In this document: positions 44,498 to 52,374 of the stretch, piece by piece
How positions within the stretch are numbered: the stretch's first letter is position 1
Layout of the letters: each line of letters opens with the position of its first letter
Assembly (NCBI RefSeq): GCF_001010285.1
Contig: NZ_CP011104.1
Span: 1,736,001-1,800,000, forward strand
DNA from: Photorhabdus thracensis
Lineage (GTDB): Bacteria > Pseudomonadota > Gammaproteobacteria > Enterobacterales > Enterobacteriaceae
Direction of reading: 5' to 3'
DNA length: 64,000 nucleotides
The notes under the pieces: model-generated
The model's input: the letters and a program-made list of their open reading frames with translations, nothing else
Databases searched by the model: none
What the model was told of the DNA's origin: nothing
Translations under genes and position numbers: made by a program

Positions 44498-45312
44498 GCA
44501 CTCGCCTCTAGCGTCGCAATAATTTCTATTACTGGCTGACGATTGCCATTGGCGGCAATGGTGCGTGGTGCTTCGATTTCATGGATAGTGAACCCCAAAT
44601 CGGCATAAAGTTCTTTGGCTTCAATGGAGTTGGAAACTGTGACAGGAACGCCCAATAATTCATTGAGCTGTTTCAGAGAGGTAGCAAGCTCCTGATGGTC
44701 ATTATGAAGAAAGCCATTTTTGCAATACTGCGTGAAATTAACGCCTTTGGTGAAATAAGGCGGATCGCAATAAACCACATCCCCAAAATCAACCAGTTGC
44801 AGTATTTCGCGCCAATCAGCACAATGAATAGAGGCAATCTTGGATTTCTCAGCAAACGCCAATATTTCTACTTCGGGAAAGTAAGGTTTTTTACAATTCC
44901 CAAAAGGCACATTGAATTCACCTTTTGAGTTATAACGACACAGGCCATTAAAGCAATGCCGGTTTAGAAATAAAAATACTGATGCGTGCCATATCTGCGA
45001 TTTATACTTTTCATCATCAGAATTAAATAAAGCTCTCAGACAATAAAACCCATGCTCGATATTAAAATACGAAAACCAGTCTTGCGCAGAATTTATAAAT
45101 CCATCACAATTCTCTTTGATGCACTGATACATATCAATTAAGTCGCTGTTAGCATCCGCAATTAAATACGCATCATATTGCGTATTCATCATTACAGAAC
45201 ATGAACCTGCGAATGGTTCAACCAATCGTTGACCTGCTGGCAAATAGGGCAGCAATTTATCCATAATGCGAACTTTGGAACCTGCCCATTTCAAAATAGT
45301 TTTATTCATCAA
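44494..45312 (-). CDS. dam: DNA adenine methyltransferase (Dam family)
   Basis: The 272-residue protein has the SAM motif LKWAGSKVR at residues 7-15, LVEPFAGSCSVMMN near 31 and the catalytic DPPYF near 180, the Dam/DpnM (D12 class) order; the target is probably GATC. P2-like phages often carry such a gene next to A. The frame also has ATG at residue 2. Confidence 0.95.
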   Translation of the reverse strand: MMNKTILKWAGSKVRIMDKLLPYLPAGQRLVEPFAGSCSVMMNTQYDAYLIADANSDLIDMYQCIKENCDGFINSAQDWFSYFNIEHGFYCLRALFNSDDEKYKSQIWHASVFLFLNRHCFNGLCRYNSKGEFNVPFGNCKKPYFPEVEILAFAEKSKIASIHCADWREILQLVDFGDVVYCDPPYFTKGVNFTQYCKNGFLHNDHQELATSLKQLNELLGVPVTVSNSIEAKELYADLGFTIHEIEAPRTIAANGNRQPVIEIIATLEASA

Positions 45313-45313
45313 T

Positions 45314-45529
45314 TCATATACTCCGATAATGCTTCTGTTTCAGTTCAAAAACTTCCTGACATGCGACGCAGCGGATGACTCCAGCGATACTCATCCGGCG
45401 CTCTACGGGGATAGGTTGGTCGCACTCTTCACATTCAAATGCAGAGACACCAACAGAGCGGTTTATATGCTCTGATATTCTGTGCTCTAAATAACATTTC
45501 ATAATTTTGCTACACATGGCCTTCTTCAA
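45314..45529 (-). CDS. TraR/DksA-type zinc-finger protein
   Basis: The 71-residue protein contains FECEECDQPIPVERRMSIAG and RCVACQEVFELKQ, the four-Cys zinc finger of small phage TraR/DksA proteins. They bind RNA polymerase in the secondary channel and alter transcription. Several in-frame ATGs near the beginning leave the start open (45529, 45517 or 45502). Confidence 0.88.
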   Translation of the reverse strand: MKKAMCSKIMKCYLEHRISEHINRSVGVSAFECEECDQPIPVERRMSIAGVIRCVACQEVFELKQKHYRSI

Positions 45530-45630
45530 CCCATTGTTATATATAGAATTATGAGTAGTATAAGATGTAGCGCTATTTTGGAATCTTATTTAGCGTTTTC
45601 TCAGCATGTTGGCAAGCACAGTCGATTTCC

Positions 45631-45825
45631 CTAGACACTCTCCAGATCCCGTGCTTCGTGTTCTATTTTCTCAGCTTCACTGTTCAATAATGCAGATGAA
45701 GCGGCATAATCTAATTTCTTTGCCACAATATGCGCCGCGATTTTTAACAGACGTGAAGAAGAACGTTCGGCTAATATCTTGCGCTCGTCTTCTCTATTCT
45801 TTTTAATTAATTGCTCTATATTCAT
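45631..45825 (-). CDS. DUF2732-like phage protein
   Basis: The 64-residue protein MNIEQLIKKNREDERKILAE...SRLLKIAAHIVAKKLDYAAS is a helical product typical of the DUF2732 proteins in the early operon of P2-like phages. Function unknown. Confidence 0.75.
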   Translation of the reverse strand: MNIEQLIKKNREDERKILAERSSSRLLKIAAHIVAKKLDYAASSALLNSEAEKIEHEARDLESV

Positions 45826-45898
45826 TTTTTATTTCCTATTTTTAGGCAATAAAAACTCCTGCGAATTCACGCATTAATTTCTTAAATTATGCTTTAAA

Positions 45899-46258
45899 TT
45901 AATACTGGGTTGGTTTTGGCAATGCCAATTTATCTGGCAATATAGACGCCACTGCCCGAAGTTGATTAATTGCCAATATTAATGAACGCTGTTCCTCTAT
46001 TGTTAATTCCTTAAACTTGACGTGATAACGCTCTTTATCAAAACCTGCCAAGTGAAAAATTAAATGCAAAACCCGTTCATTATTTCTAACGCGGTTATTT
46101 GTGCGATCACGCATAGTTTCCATGAAATCGGCCAATTTGTTATTATTTTCTTTATCATCACAAAAATGCCGATTACGCACCTCAGAGGCTTTATTGAGGC
46201 CATCGATTTTTTCATCCAGTGTTAAGACAACAGCACGGCACGGTTCTGTATTTGCCAT
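45899..46258 (-). CDS. Early-region phage protein (DUF5347-like)
   Basis: The 119-residue protein ends LSRE-free in KPTQY and has NNERVLHLIFHLAGFDKERY and FKELTIEEQRSLILAINQLR. I match it loosely to DUF5347 proteins of enterobacterial phages, at the place of P2 gene B; no replication motif is visible. Function unknown. Confidence 0.65.
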   Translation of the reverse strand: MANTEPCRAVVLTLDEKIDGLNKASEVRNRHFCDDKENNNKLADFMETMRDRTNNRVRNNERVLHLIFHLAGFDKERYHVKFKELTIEEQRSLILAINQLRAVASILPDKLALPKPTQY

Positions 46259-46262
46259 TTCA

Positions 46263-46409
46263 TCACCTGTAAATAAAAACTAATAACGGGGTTAATATCA
46301 CAGTTGCCAAACCAATTACCGAAATTACGAAATATCTGTAATGATCCGTTTTTTTGAAATCATCGCCAGTTAATTTATATTTATGCCTAATTTTCGTTAA
46401 CTCGTTCAT
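46263..46409 (-). CDS. Small membrane protein of the early operon
   Basis: The 48-codon frame MNELTKIRHKYKLTGDDFKK then HYRYFVISVIGLATVILTPL and LVFIYR has a charged N-terminus and one clear membrane segment. It ends four bases before the next start and overlaps the preceding gene by 23 bases, as expected in a compact phage operon. Function unknown. Confidence 0.55.
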   Translation of the reverse strand: MNELTKIRHKYKLTGDDFKKTDHYRYFVISVIGLATVILTPLLVFIYR

Positions 46410-46608
46410 TTATTTTTCTCCCATAAAGCTGCCTTGCAAAACTGATGGCCTGCTCTTTTGAATCGAATTGACCATAAGAGTATTCACCATCACTGACCTG
46501 ATATTGGGTAATGTGGACTACGGCGTTCTTGCGTAAAGGCCGAATAAGTAATTTTCCAAATTTTACCCGCCCCTTTTTGTATTCCTCTGGTGTTGGGATC
46601 TGAGTCAT
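46387..46608 (-). CDS. Small early-operon phage protein
   Basis: From ATG 46608 the protein is 73 residues: MTQIPTPEEYKKGRVKFGKL, NAVVHITQYQVSDGEYSYGQ, FDSKEQAISFARQLYGRKIN. I do not recognise the family; it stands where P2 has orf78, just after cox. The frame is open to 46710 but that part is antisense to the cox end. Confidence 0.7.
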   Translation of the reverse strand: MTQIPTPEEYKKGRVKFGKLLIRPLRKNAVVHITQYQVSDGEYSYGQFDSKEQAISFARQLYGRKINERVNEN

Positions 46609-46618
46609 AACACGCACC

Positions 46619-46726
46619 TTATAGCCCAATCCACAATAGCCACGCGTCACGCTGTTCTTTTGGCCGGTTGTAGAATGCCTCGCGCATAGCACGATTAAAC
46701 TCAGGAACATAAATCCACTTCTCCCC
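46619..46726 (-). pseudogene. Cox/Apl-like excisionase, C-terminal fragment
   Basis: The minus-strand frame ends GEKWIYVPEFNRAMREAFYN and RPKEQRDAWLLWIGL before TAA. This matches the end of P2 Cox (GEYWVYLPAWNNGL, then SRPKEIRDGWLMWLGL). The N-terminal DNA-binding half is missing: left of about 46726 the sequence turns directly into integrase coding sequence on the other strand. Cox is needed for excision and for repressing the lysogenic promoter. Confidence 0.85.
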
Positions 46727-46756
46727 TATAAGAAGCTCAATGATGGACGCTACGAA

Positions 46757-47704
46757 GTGGATGTAAGACCCTACGGCAGCACAGGAACAAGACTCCGTAG
46801 GAAATTTAATAGAAAAAGTGAAGCAGTTGCCTTTGAACGTTACACGCTCACACAGGCTAGCAATAGTGAACCATCCACCACGAATGATAAGACACAACTT
46901 AGTGATTTCATCAATATTTGGTGGCTATATTACGGACAAAACACAGACAATGGAGCAATAGAGAAGCGACATCTCACCAAAACAATGAGGCAGCTTAACA
47001 ACCCCACAATAGGTCACCTCACAAAGAGAGTCATCATGGAACATCGGGGAAAACGGCTGGCTGATGGAATAAGCGCGAAAACTGTAAATCGAGATATGTA
47101 CAGACTATCCGGTATGTTCTCGACCTTAATAAAAATTGAGGAATTTACTGGCACAAATCCTCTACAAGGATTAGAACCATTAAGCGAGAAAAATGTTGCT
47201 ATGACCTATCTCACAACACCAGAGATAGAACTACTGCTTAATTCTCTAAATAAAGAGGAAAAAAAGCTGGCTTTACTTTGCCTTAGCACTGGCGCTCGCT
47301 GGGGGGAAGCGGAAAGTCTGGCAGCTCAACAGGTATTAAAAGGCCGTGTAATTTTTCTAAATACCAAAAATGGAGATCAACGCATCGTTCCCATTTCTGA
47401 CAAATTAGAGAAAGAAATTCGCGGCAAAAAGAAAATGGGCAAGATGTTCAATGTTGACTACATAAATTTCTGCAAGATCTTACATGTAGTAAAGCCCGAC
47501 TTACCTAAAGGGCAAGCAACTCATGTCCTCAGACACACTTTTGCCAGCCACTTCATGATGAATGGAGGGAATATAATTGCATTACAACAGATATTAGGGC
47601 ACGCCAGCATAATCCAAACAATGGTCTATGCACACCTTGCCCCGGACTATCTGCAACATGCCATTACATTAAACCCTCTTAAGGGTGGGATAGAAGTAGA
47701 ATAA
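46757..47704 (+). CDS. int: P2-like tyrosine integrase, start lost
   Basis: The frame is open from 46727 (YKKLNDGRYEVDVRPYGSTG), but there is no ATG. The first possible start is GTG 46757, which removes about 15-20 residues of the arm-binding domain. The catalytic domain is whole: Arg in LSTGARWGEAESL, HVLRHTFASHF, LGHASIIQTMVYAHLA with the nucleophile Tyr. It lies next to att site C, as in P2-like phages. Integration has obviously occurred, so loss of the start came later. Confidence 0.85.
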   Translation: MDVRPYGSTGTRLRRKFNRKSEAVAFERYTLTQASNSEPSTTNDKTQLSDFINIWWLYYGQNTDNGAIEKRHLTKTMRQLNNPTIGHLTKRVIMEHRGKRLADGISAKTVNRDMYRLSGMFSTLIKIEEFTGTNPLQGLEPLSEKNVAMTYLTTPEIELLLNSLNKEEKKLALLCLSTGARWGEAESLAAQQVLKGRVIFLNTKNGDQRIVPISDKLEKEIRGKKKMGKMFNVDYINFCKILHVVKPDLPKGQATHVLRHTFASHFMMNGGNIIALQQILGHASIIQTMVYAHLAPDYLQHAITLNPLKGGIEVE

Positions 47705-47760
47705 AGCTAGAGAGTGTGGCGAACGTCCAACAAGCGTCCACACTCAAAAACTTTCGTATA
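47705..47760. other. Integrase arm-type repeat region
   Basis: GAACGTCCAAC and GCGTCCACACTC occur directly after int. Related words (GTGTCCACACTT at 16082, GTGTCCACACC at 10085 and 16264, TGTCCACATT at 18651) lie beside the other att-like sites. Direct repeats on one or both sides of att are expected as arm-type binding sites of P2-like integrases. Confidence 0.5.
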
Positions 47761-47822
47761 CTTTCTAACCCCTTCATACTTTTTTATGTTGTTGTTTTAC
47801 AAAGAAATGCGTTGTAAGTGAC

Positions 47823-47849
47823 TGAAAAAAAAGGCCCTAAAAAGGGCCT
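47823..47849 (-). terminator. cpxP terminator
   Basis: AGGCCCT (47832-47838) and AGGGCCT (47843-47849) pair around AAAA. Read leftward, the hairpin is followed by CTTTTTTTTC, a strong U-tract, 73 bases beyond the cpxP stop. The att core begins two bases beside the hairpin, so the phage family uses this terminator region as its chromosomal target. Confidence 0.85.
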
Positions 47850-47850
47850 G

Positions 47851-47867
47851 AAAGACAGGGATGGTGT
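47851..47867. other. att site C (right chromosomal junction)
   Basis: AAAGACAGGGATGGTGT is identical to 16199-16215. To its right the sequence (CTATGGCAAGG...) is chromosomal and runs into the cpxP gene. To its left lie int and its arm-like repeats. Confidence 0.75.
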
Positions 47868-47921
47868 CTATGGCAAGGAAAAATTTCGTTTGCTACTATT
47901 TACTGCTATGGGTATTACAAA

Positions 47922-48413
47922 TCAGTTTGGTAACTGAGACACATGCTGCTGATGATGTTGCTCCAATTGCACCTGCTGCTCAGGAGTCAGCAATTGGTAC
48001 ATCTGATGATGAATACGGGCCATTTCTACCTGACGTTCAACATTATATTTAACCATCTTTTCAACCTGGGCCTTTACTGCCGCTTCATCAAAATCTTTCG
48101 CGGTAACCAGCTTACGCATCTCTTCACGTTCTGCGCGACTCATAGACATTGATGAACGCTGTTGATGCTTTTGCCCCACCAAATCACGCAATTGCTGACG
48201 CTGTTGCTCAGTTAAAGTGATACCATTAAACATATGGTCGCTATCACCGATGTCATTATTACGGTAATGATGGTTTCCCTCGCTTTTATAACCACAAGGT
48301 GCACAATTACCGGGTATCGTAGCAGCGTGCACTATACTTGCTGTTTCAGCTAAAGATACTGTTGAGCCAAGAACAAATATTGACGCTAAAACTAACGCTG
48401 CTATGTTACGCAT
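47922..48413 (-). CDS. cpxP: Periplasmic Cpx inhibitor and chaperone CpxP
   Basis: From ATG 48413 (GAGGAG ten bases before) the protein is 163 residues. It has a signal peptide (IAALVLASIFVLGSTVSLAE) and two LTxxQ motifs, GITLTEQQRQQLRDL near 72 and LLTPEQQVQLEQH near 143, with the basic helix between, as in the CpxP/Spy family. CpxP binds misfolded periplasmic proteins and the CpxA sensor domain to damp the response. The frame is open to 48617 but runs through the promoter. Confidence 0.94.
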   Translation of the reverse strand: MRNIAALVLASIFVLGSTVSLAETASIVHAATIPGNCAPCGYKSEGNHHYRNNDIGDSDHMFNGITLTEQQRQQLRDLVGQKHQQRSSMSMSRAEREEMRKLVTAKDFDEAAVKAQVEKMVKYNVERQVEMARIHHQMYQLLTPEQQVQLEQHHQQHVSQLPN

Positions 48414-48502
48414 TAAACAACTCCTCGTTTCCCCGAACGATGCTATTCGCTTCAAATTGTGGACAACTATACCTACGCGGCTGCAAACTAGCGTCAGAGC
48501 TT

Positions 48503-48517
48503 GTAAAAGAACGTAAA
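48503..48517. promoter_or_regulatory. CpxR box
   Basis: GTAAAAGAACGTAAA is a perfect GTAAA-N5-GTAAA, the established CpxR-P recognition sequence. It lies 90 bases from the cpxP start and 55 from the cpxR start, so it can serve both divergent promoters (autoregulation and cpxP induction). Confidence 0.93.
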
Positions 48518-48571
48518 GTCGTGGAATAGCAAAGTTTGTTATCGTATTTTTGCTCTTGGAGGAAGTAATCG

Positions 48572-49267
48572 ATGCATAAAATCCTATTAGTTGATGATGA
48601 CCGAGAACTGACATCACTATTAAAAGAATTACTTGAAATGGAAGGATTTAACGTTGTTATCGCTCATGATGGAGAGCAGGCATTAAAATTCCTTGACGAT
48701 TCAATTGATCTGCTATTACTCGACATTATGATGCCGCGTAAAAATGGCATTGTAACACTGAAAGAACTCAGGCTAGGCCATCAAACCCCGGTTATTATGC
48801 TGACAGCACGTGGAAGCGATTTAGATCGCGTGCTGGGGCTGGAATTAGGTGCAGATGACTATCTCGCCAAACCATTTAACGATCGTGAGTTGGTAGCACG
48901 TATACGCGCTATCCTTCGCCGTTCAAACTGGAGTGAACAGCAACAGGCAGAAAATGGCCCTCCCTCTCTTCAGATTGATAAACTACACTTGAACCCTGGC
49001 CGGCAGGAAGCCAGCTTCGCAAACCAAATACTGGATTTAACCGGGACTGAATTCACCTTACTCTATTTATTGACTCAACACTTAGGTCAAGTTGTTTCCC
49101 GCGAACTCCTGAGCCAGGAAGTATTAGGTAAACGACTGACCCCGTTTGACCGGGCAATTGATATGCATATTTCCAACCTGCGCCGTAAATTACCTGAACG
49201 GGAAGATGGCCTGCAATGGTTTAAGACATTACGTGGTCGCGGATATTTAATGATTTCCGCAACATGA
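48572..49267 (+). CDS. cpxR: Response regulator CpxR
   Basis: The 231-residue OmpR-family protein has the acidic pocket LLVDDDREL at residues 5-13, the phospho-acceptor in LLLLDIMMPRKNG near 51 and the conserved Lys in DYLAKPFNDREL near 100. The C-terminal winged helix follows (LTGTEFTLLYLLTQHLGQVV, then AIDMHISNLRRKL). GGAGG lies ten bases before ATG. Its stop overlaps the cpxA start (ATGA). Confidence 0.97.
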   Translation: MHKILLVDDDRELTSLLKELLEMEGFNVVIAHDGEQALKFLDDSIDLLLLDIMMPRKNGIVTLKELRLGHQTPVIMLTARGSDLDRVLGLELGADDYLAKPFNDRELVARIRAILRRSNWSEQQQAENGPPSLQIDKLHLNPGRQEASFANQILDLTGTEFTLLYLLTQHLGQVVSRELLSQEVLGKRLTPFDRAIDMHISNLRRKLPEREDGLQWFKTLRGRGYLMISAT

Positions 49268-50634
49268 TAAACAGTCTAACAGCACGCATCTTCGCCATTT
49301 TCTGGTTTACCCTGGCATTAGTCCTGATGTTGGTCTTAATGGTGCCGAAACTGGATTCCAGGCAACTAACCTCCCTGCTGGAAAATGAATACCGGCAGGG
49401 CGTCATGCTGGAACAACATATTGAAGCAGAATTAGCTCAAGACCCGGCTAATGATTTACTTTGGTGGCGCCGTTTATTTCGCGCAATTGAAAAATGGGCA
49501 CCACCAGGACAGCGCCTGATATTGGTGACCAGTGAAGGGCGGGTTATTGGCGCCCAAAGAAGCGAAATGCAAGTTGTCCGCAACTTTATCGGACAATCAG
49601 ATAATGCGGATCATCCGAAAAAGAAAAAATATGGCCGTTCTGAGATGTTAGGGCCATTTTCTATTCGGGATGGGGAAGATCATTATCAACTTTATTTAGT
49701 TCGCCCGGCGAACAGCCCGCAATCAGACTTTATTAACCTGATGTTTGACCGGCCACTATTATTATTAACGGCTACCATGTTAATCAGTGCGCCATTACTA
49801 TTATGGCTGGCATGGAGTTTAGCCAAACCTGCCCGTAAATTAAAAAATGCCGCCGACGATGTTGCGAAAGGTAATTTACGTCAACATCCCGAACTGGAAG
49901 CTGGGCCACAAGAGTTTCTGGCTGCGGGTAACAGCTTCAACCAAATGATCAGCGTATTGAAGAGAATGGTCACAGCACAACAACGGCTCATCTCCGACAT
50001 CTCCCATGAACTGCGCACGCCTCTTACCCGTCTGCAACTCGCAACGGCATTACTTCGCCGCCGTCATGGTGAAAGCAAAGAATTGGAAAGAATCGAGACA
50101 GAAGCCCAACGGCTGGACAGCATGATTAACGATCTGTTAGTGCTCTCCCGCAGCCAGCATAAAAACGAACTCCTGCGGGAAAATATCAAAATAACCGATT
50201 TATGGAACGATATTCTTGATAACGCCATCTTCGAAGCTGAACAAATGGATAAAACCCTTGAAGCAACCTTACCACCGGGTTCCTGGACCATTTACTGCAA
50301 CCCATTAGCACTTGGCAGTGCTTTTGAAAATATCGTGCGTAATGCCTTACGCTACTCCCACCACCATATTGCGGTCACATTCCATGCGGATCATCAAGGG
50401 ATCACCATTACCGTTGATGATGATGGCCCAGGAGTCAACCCGGAAGACCGCGAACATATATTCCGTCCTTTCTACCGTACAGACGAAGCCCGCGACCGGG
50501 AATCAGGCGGCACAGGCCTTGGTCTGGCGATTGTTGAAACCGCCGTTAGCCAGCACCGCGGCTGGGTACGTGCTGAAGACAGCCCATTAGGCGGCTTACG
50601 TCTGGTCATCTGGCTGCCGCTTCATGGGCGGTAA
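49264..50634 (+). CDS. cpxA: Sensor histidine kinase CpxA
   Basis: The 456-residue inner-membrane kinase has a first membrane helix at about 9-28, a periplasmic sensor domain to about 163, a second helix, a HAMP domain (PARKLKNAADDVAKGNLRQH) and the phospho-acceptor ISHELRTPLTRLQ near 248. The N, G1 and G2 boxes follow (ENIVRNALRYS, DDDGPGVNPEDREHIF, GGTGLGLAIVE). It phosphorylates CpxR on envelope stress. Same length and order as E. coli CpxA. Confidence 0.97.
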   Translation: MINSLTARIFAIFWFTLALVLMLVLMVPKLDSRQLTSLLENEYRQGVMLEQHIEAELAQDPANDLLWWRRLFRAIEKWAPPGQRLILVTSEGRVIGAQRSEMQVVRNFIGQSDNADHPKKKKYGRSEMLGPFSIRDGEDHYQLYLVRPANSPQSDFINLMFDRPLLLLTATMLISAPLLLWLAWSLAKPARKLKNAADDVAKGNLRQHPELEAGPQEFLAAGNSFNQMISVLKRMVTAQQRLISDISHELRTPLTRLQLATALLRRRHGESKELERIETEAQRLDSMINDLLVLSRSQHKNELLRENIKITDLWNDILDNAIFEAEQMDKTLEATLPPGSWTIYCNPLALGSAFENIVRNALRYSHHHIAVTFHADHQGITITVDDDGPGVNPEDREHIFRPFYRTDEARDRESGGTGLGLAIVETAVSQHRGWVRAEDSPLGGLRLVIWLPLHGR

Positions 50635-50687
50635 TACAAATATCAAGATCACCTAACCTTATTCTATCAATTCATCAAACAAGTATT

Positions 50688-50730
50688 CTGTCAGGCTTGA
50701 CCCGGAAGGGCTGACAGTTTACTCTTTTCA
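50688..50730 (+). terminator. Terminator after cpxA
   Basis: CTGTCAG (50688-50694) and CTGACAG (50711-50717) pair, with CCC/GGG pairing inside, followed by TTTACTCTTTTC. It lies 53 bases after the cpxA stop. Confidence 0.65.
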
Positions 50731-50857
50731 TTAATCATTAAAAAATCTTATATTTTGTTTCTTTTTATTGCGACAGGTAACTAAAAAAAGCATTTTAAAA
50801 TCAAAATATTAAATGAATTTATAGAACTATATGGATTTCTGGGAACCAATAACCTAG

Positions 50858-50869
50858 TGCGGTAGCTTT
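50858..50869 (+). promoter_or_regulatory. ops-like element (RfaH recruitment) before the O-antigen operon
   Basis: TGCGGTAGCTTT matches the ops core GGCGGTAGC-N-T-N at the central eight bases GCGGTAGC. It lies in the 416-base gene-free leader upstream of wbpA, on the operon strand. ops elements pause RNA polymerase and load the antiterminator RfaH, which long surface-polysaccharide operons need. No other gene-like feature is seen in 50735-51050. Confidence 0.65.
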
Positions 50870-51050
50870 ATTATTATTTCACTATTTATTATTTCAACAA
50901 TAGACCTTACACAAACTATTTAAAAATAGCCTGTTAAAGTTTCATCTGCCAAATAGCACTTATGAAAATAAATAGCACCCTAATTAAAAACTGCGAAATG
51001 TTATTTATTTTCACAAGTACATTTTCAGGTCATAATATTAAAGGCAAAAT

Positions 51051-52361
51051 ATGTCATCACTAAACATTCTCACCGATAAATTTGATAATAAAACAGCCAT
51101 TATTGCCATTGTTGGTCTTGGCTATGTTGGCTTACCGCTAATGCTGAGATATAACGATATTGGCTTTAAAGTGATTGGGTTTGATATTGATAAAGAAAAA
51201 ACAGATAAATTAAATCAAGGCCAAAGTTATATCGAACATATTCCCGCAACCAAAATTAATCAGGCCATCCATTCCGGTTTCGAAGCCACAACAGATTTCG
51301 CCAAAATAGCCGAATGTGATGCGATTATTCTTTGTGTTCCCACACCGTTAAATAAATACCGTGAACCTGATATCAGTTTCGTGATTAACACCACGGAGAT
51401 GATAAAACCCCATTTAAGAGCCGGCCAACTCCTCTCCTTAGAAAGCACCACTTACCCCGGCACCACCGAAGAAGAGTTATTACCCCGGGTGGAAGAAAAC
51501 GGGTTAAAAGTAGGGGAAGACTTCTTCCTGGTCTATTCACCCGAACGCGAAGATCCCGGCAACCCTGATTTCGAAACCCGAACCATCCCTAAAGTCATTG
51601 GCGGCCATACTGAAAACTGTTTAAAAGCCGGGCTTGCCGTTTACCAACCTGCGATTGACCAGGTCGTCCCCGTCAGTTCAACCAAAGCGGCCGAGATGAC
51701 TAAACTGCTGGAGAATATACACCGGGCGGTCAACATTGGTTTAGTCAACGAAATGAAACTGGTTGCCGACAAAATGGGCATTGATATCCATGAAGTGATT
51801 AAAGCCGCTGCAACCAAACCTTTCGGCTTTGTCCCCTATTACCCCGGCCCGGGATTAGGCGGTCACTGCATCCCGATTGACCCCTTCTATTTAACCTGGA
51901 AAGCCAGAGAATACGGTATCAATACCCGTTTTATTGAACTCTCCGGTGAAGTCAACTCATCCATGCCCGATTATGTTGTCAACAAAACCGTCTTAGCCCT
52001 GAATAAAGCGAATAAATCCATTAATAATAGCCGCATCCTAATCTTAGGTATCGCCTATAAAAAGAATGTTGATGACATGCGAGAAAGTCCCTCGGTACAT
52101 ATCATGGAAAAACTCCAAAATTTAGGCGCCAATATTGAATATTCTGATCCTCACGTCCCGGTATTTCCTAAAATGCGTGAACACCATTTTAACTTAATCA
52201 GCCAGCCTATCACTGAAAAGAATCTCAAAGAATTTGACTGCGTTATTTTAGCCACCGATCACGACAAATTTAATTATGAATTCATCATCAATAACGCAAA
52301 ATTAGTCGTTGATACCCGCGGTAAATATTCTCCAAATCACCAAAACGTTATCAAAGCTTAA
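51051..52361 (+). CDS. wbpA: UDP-N-acetyl-D-glucosamine 6-dehydrogenase WbpA
   Basis: WbpA oxidises UDP-GlcNAc to UDP-GlcNAcA with NAD+, the first step of the UDP-ManNAc3NAcA pathway. The 436-residue protein has the Rossmann motif [11 protein letters not shown] at 19-29, SPEREDPGN near 163, the active-site [16 protein letters not shown] with catalytic Cys near 275, and [16 protein letters not shown] near 335. It is the first gene of the cluster, followed by wbpB, D and E, the same gene set as in P. aeruginosa O5. Confidence 0.95.
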   Translation: MSSLNILTDKFDNKTAIIAIVGLGYVGLPLMLRYNDIGFKVIGFDIDKEKTDKLNQGQSYIEHIPATKINQAIHSGFEATTDFAKIAECDAIILCVPTPLNKYREPDISFVINTTEMIKPHLRAGQLLSLESTTYPGTTEEELLPRVEENGLKVGEDFFLVYSPEREDPGNPDFETRTIPKVIGGHTENCLKAGLAVYQPAIDQVVPVSSTKAAEMTKLLENIHRAVNIGLVNEMKLVADKMGIDIHEVIKAAATKPFGFVPYYPGPGLGGHCIPIDPFYLTWKAREYGINTRFIELSGEVNSSMPDYVVNKTVLALNKANKSINNSRILILGIAYKKNVDDMRESPSVHIMEKLQNLGANIEYSDPHVPVFPKMREHHFNLISQPITEKNLKEFDCVILATDHDKFNYEFIINNAKLVVDTRGKYSPNHQNVIKA

Positions 52362-52374
52362 TCCAGGACAAACC

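Larger units (their letters stand above)
16199..47867. mobile_element. P2-like prophage, nearly complete but defective
   Basis: The 17-base direct repeats at 16199 and 47851 bound about 31.7 kb. Inside, gene order from ogr (21.6 kb) to A and int (47.7 kb) follows phage P2. Missing or broken are portal Q, repressor C, the start of cox and int, and the reading frame of sheath FI. Cargo lies at 16.6-21.5 kb and 28.4-30.6 kb (toxin-antitoxin and regulator genes). A diverged att-like sequence at about 18.6 kb may mark the true left end of this phage, leaving 16.2-18.6 kb as a separate small insertion. Confidence 0.85.

Noticed and set aside
47861-48052. Reading frame beginning in the att core (MVSMARKNFVCYYLLLWVL...) with a signal-peptide-like start
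   Set aside because: Two thirds of it are antisense to the conserved cpxP coding sequence, and there is no ribosome-binding site. The hydrophobic start is probably chance in AT-rich DNA.
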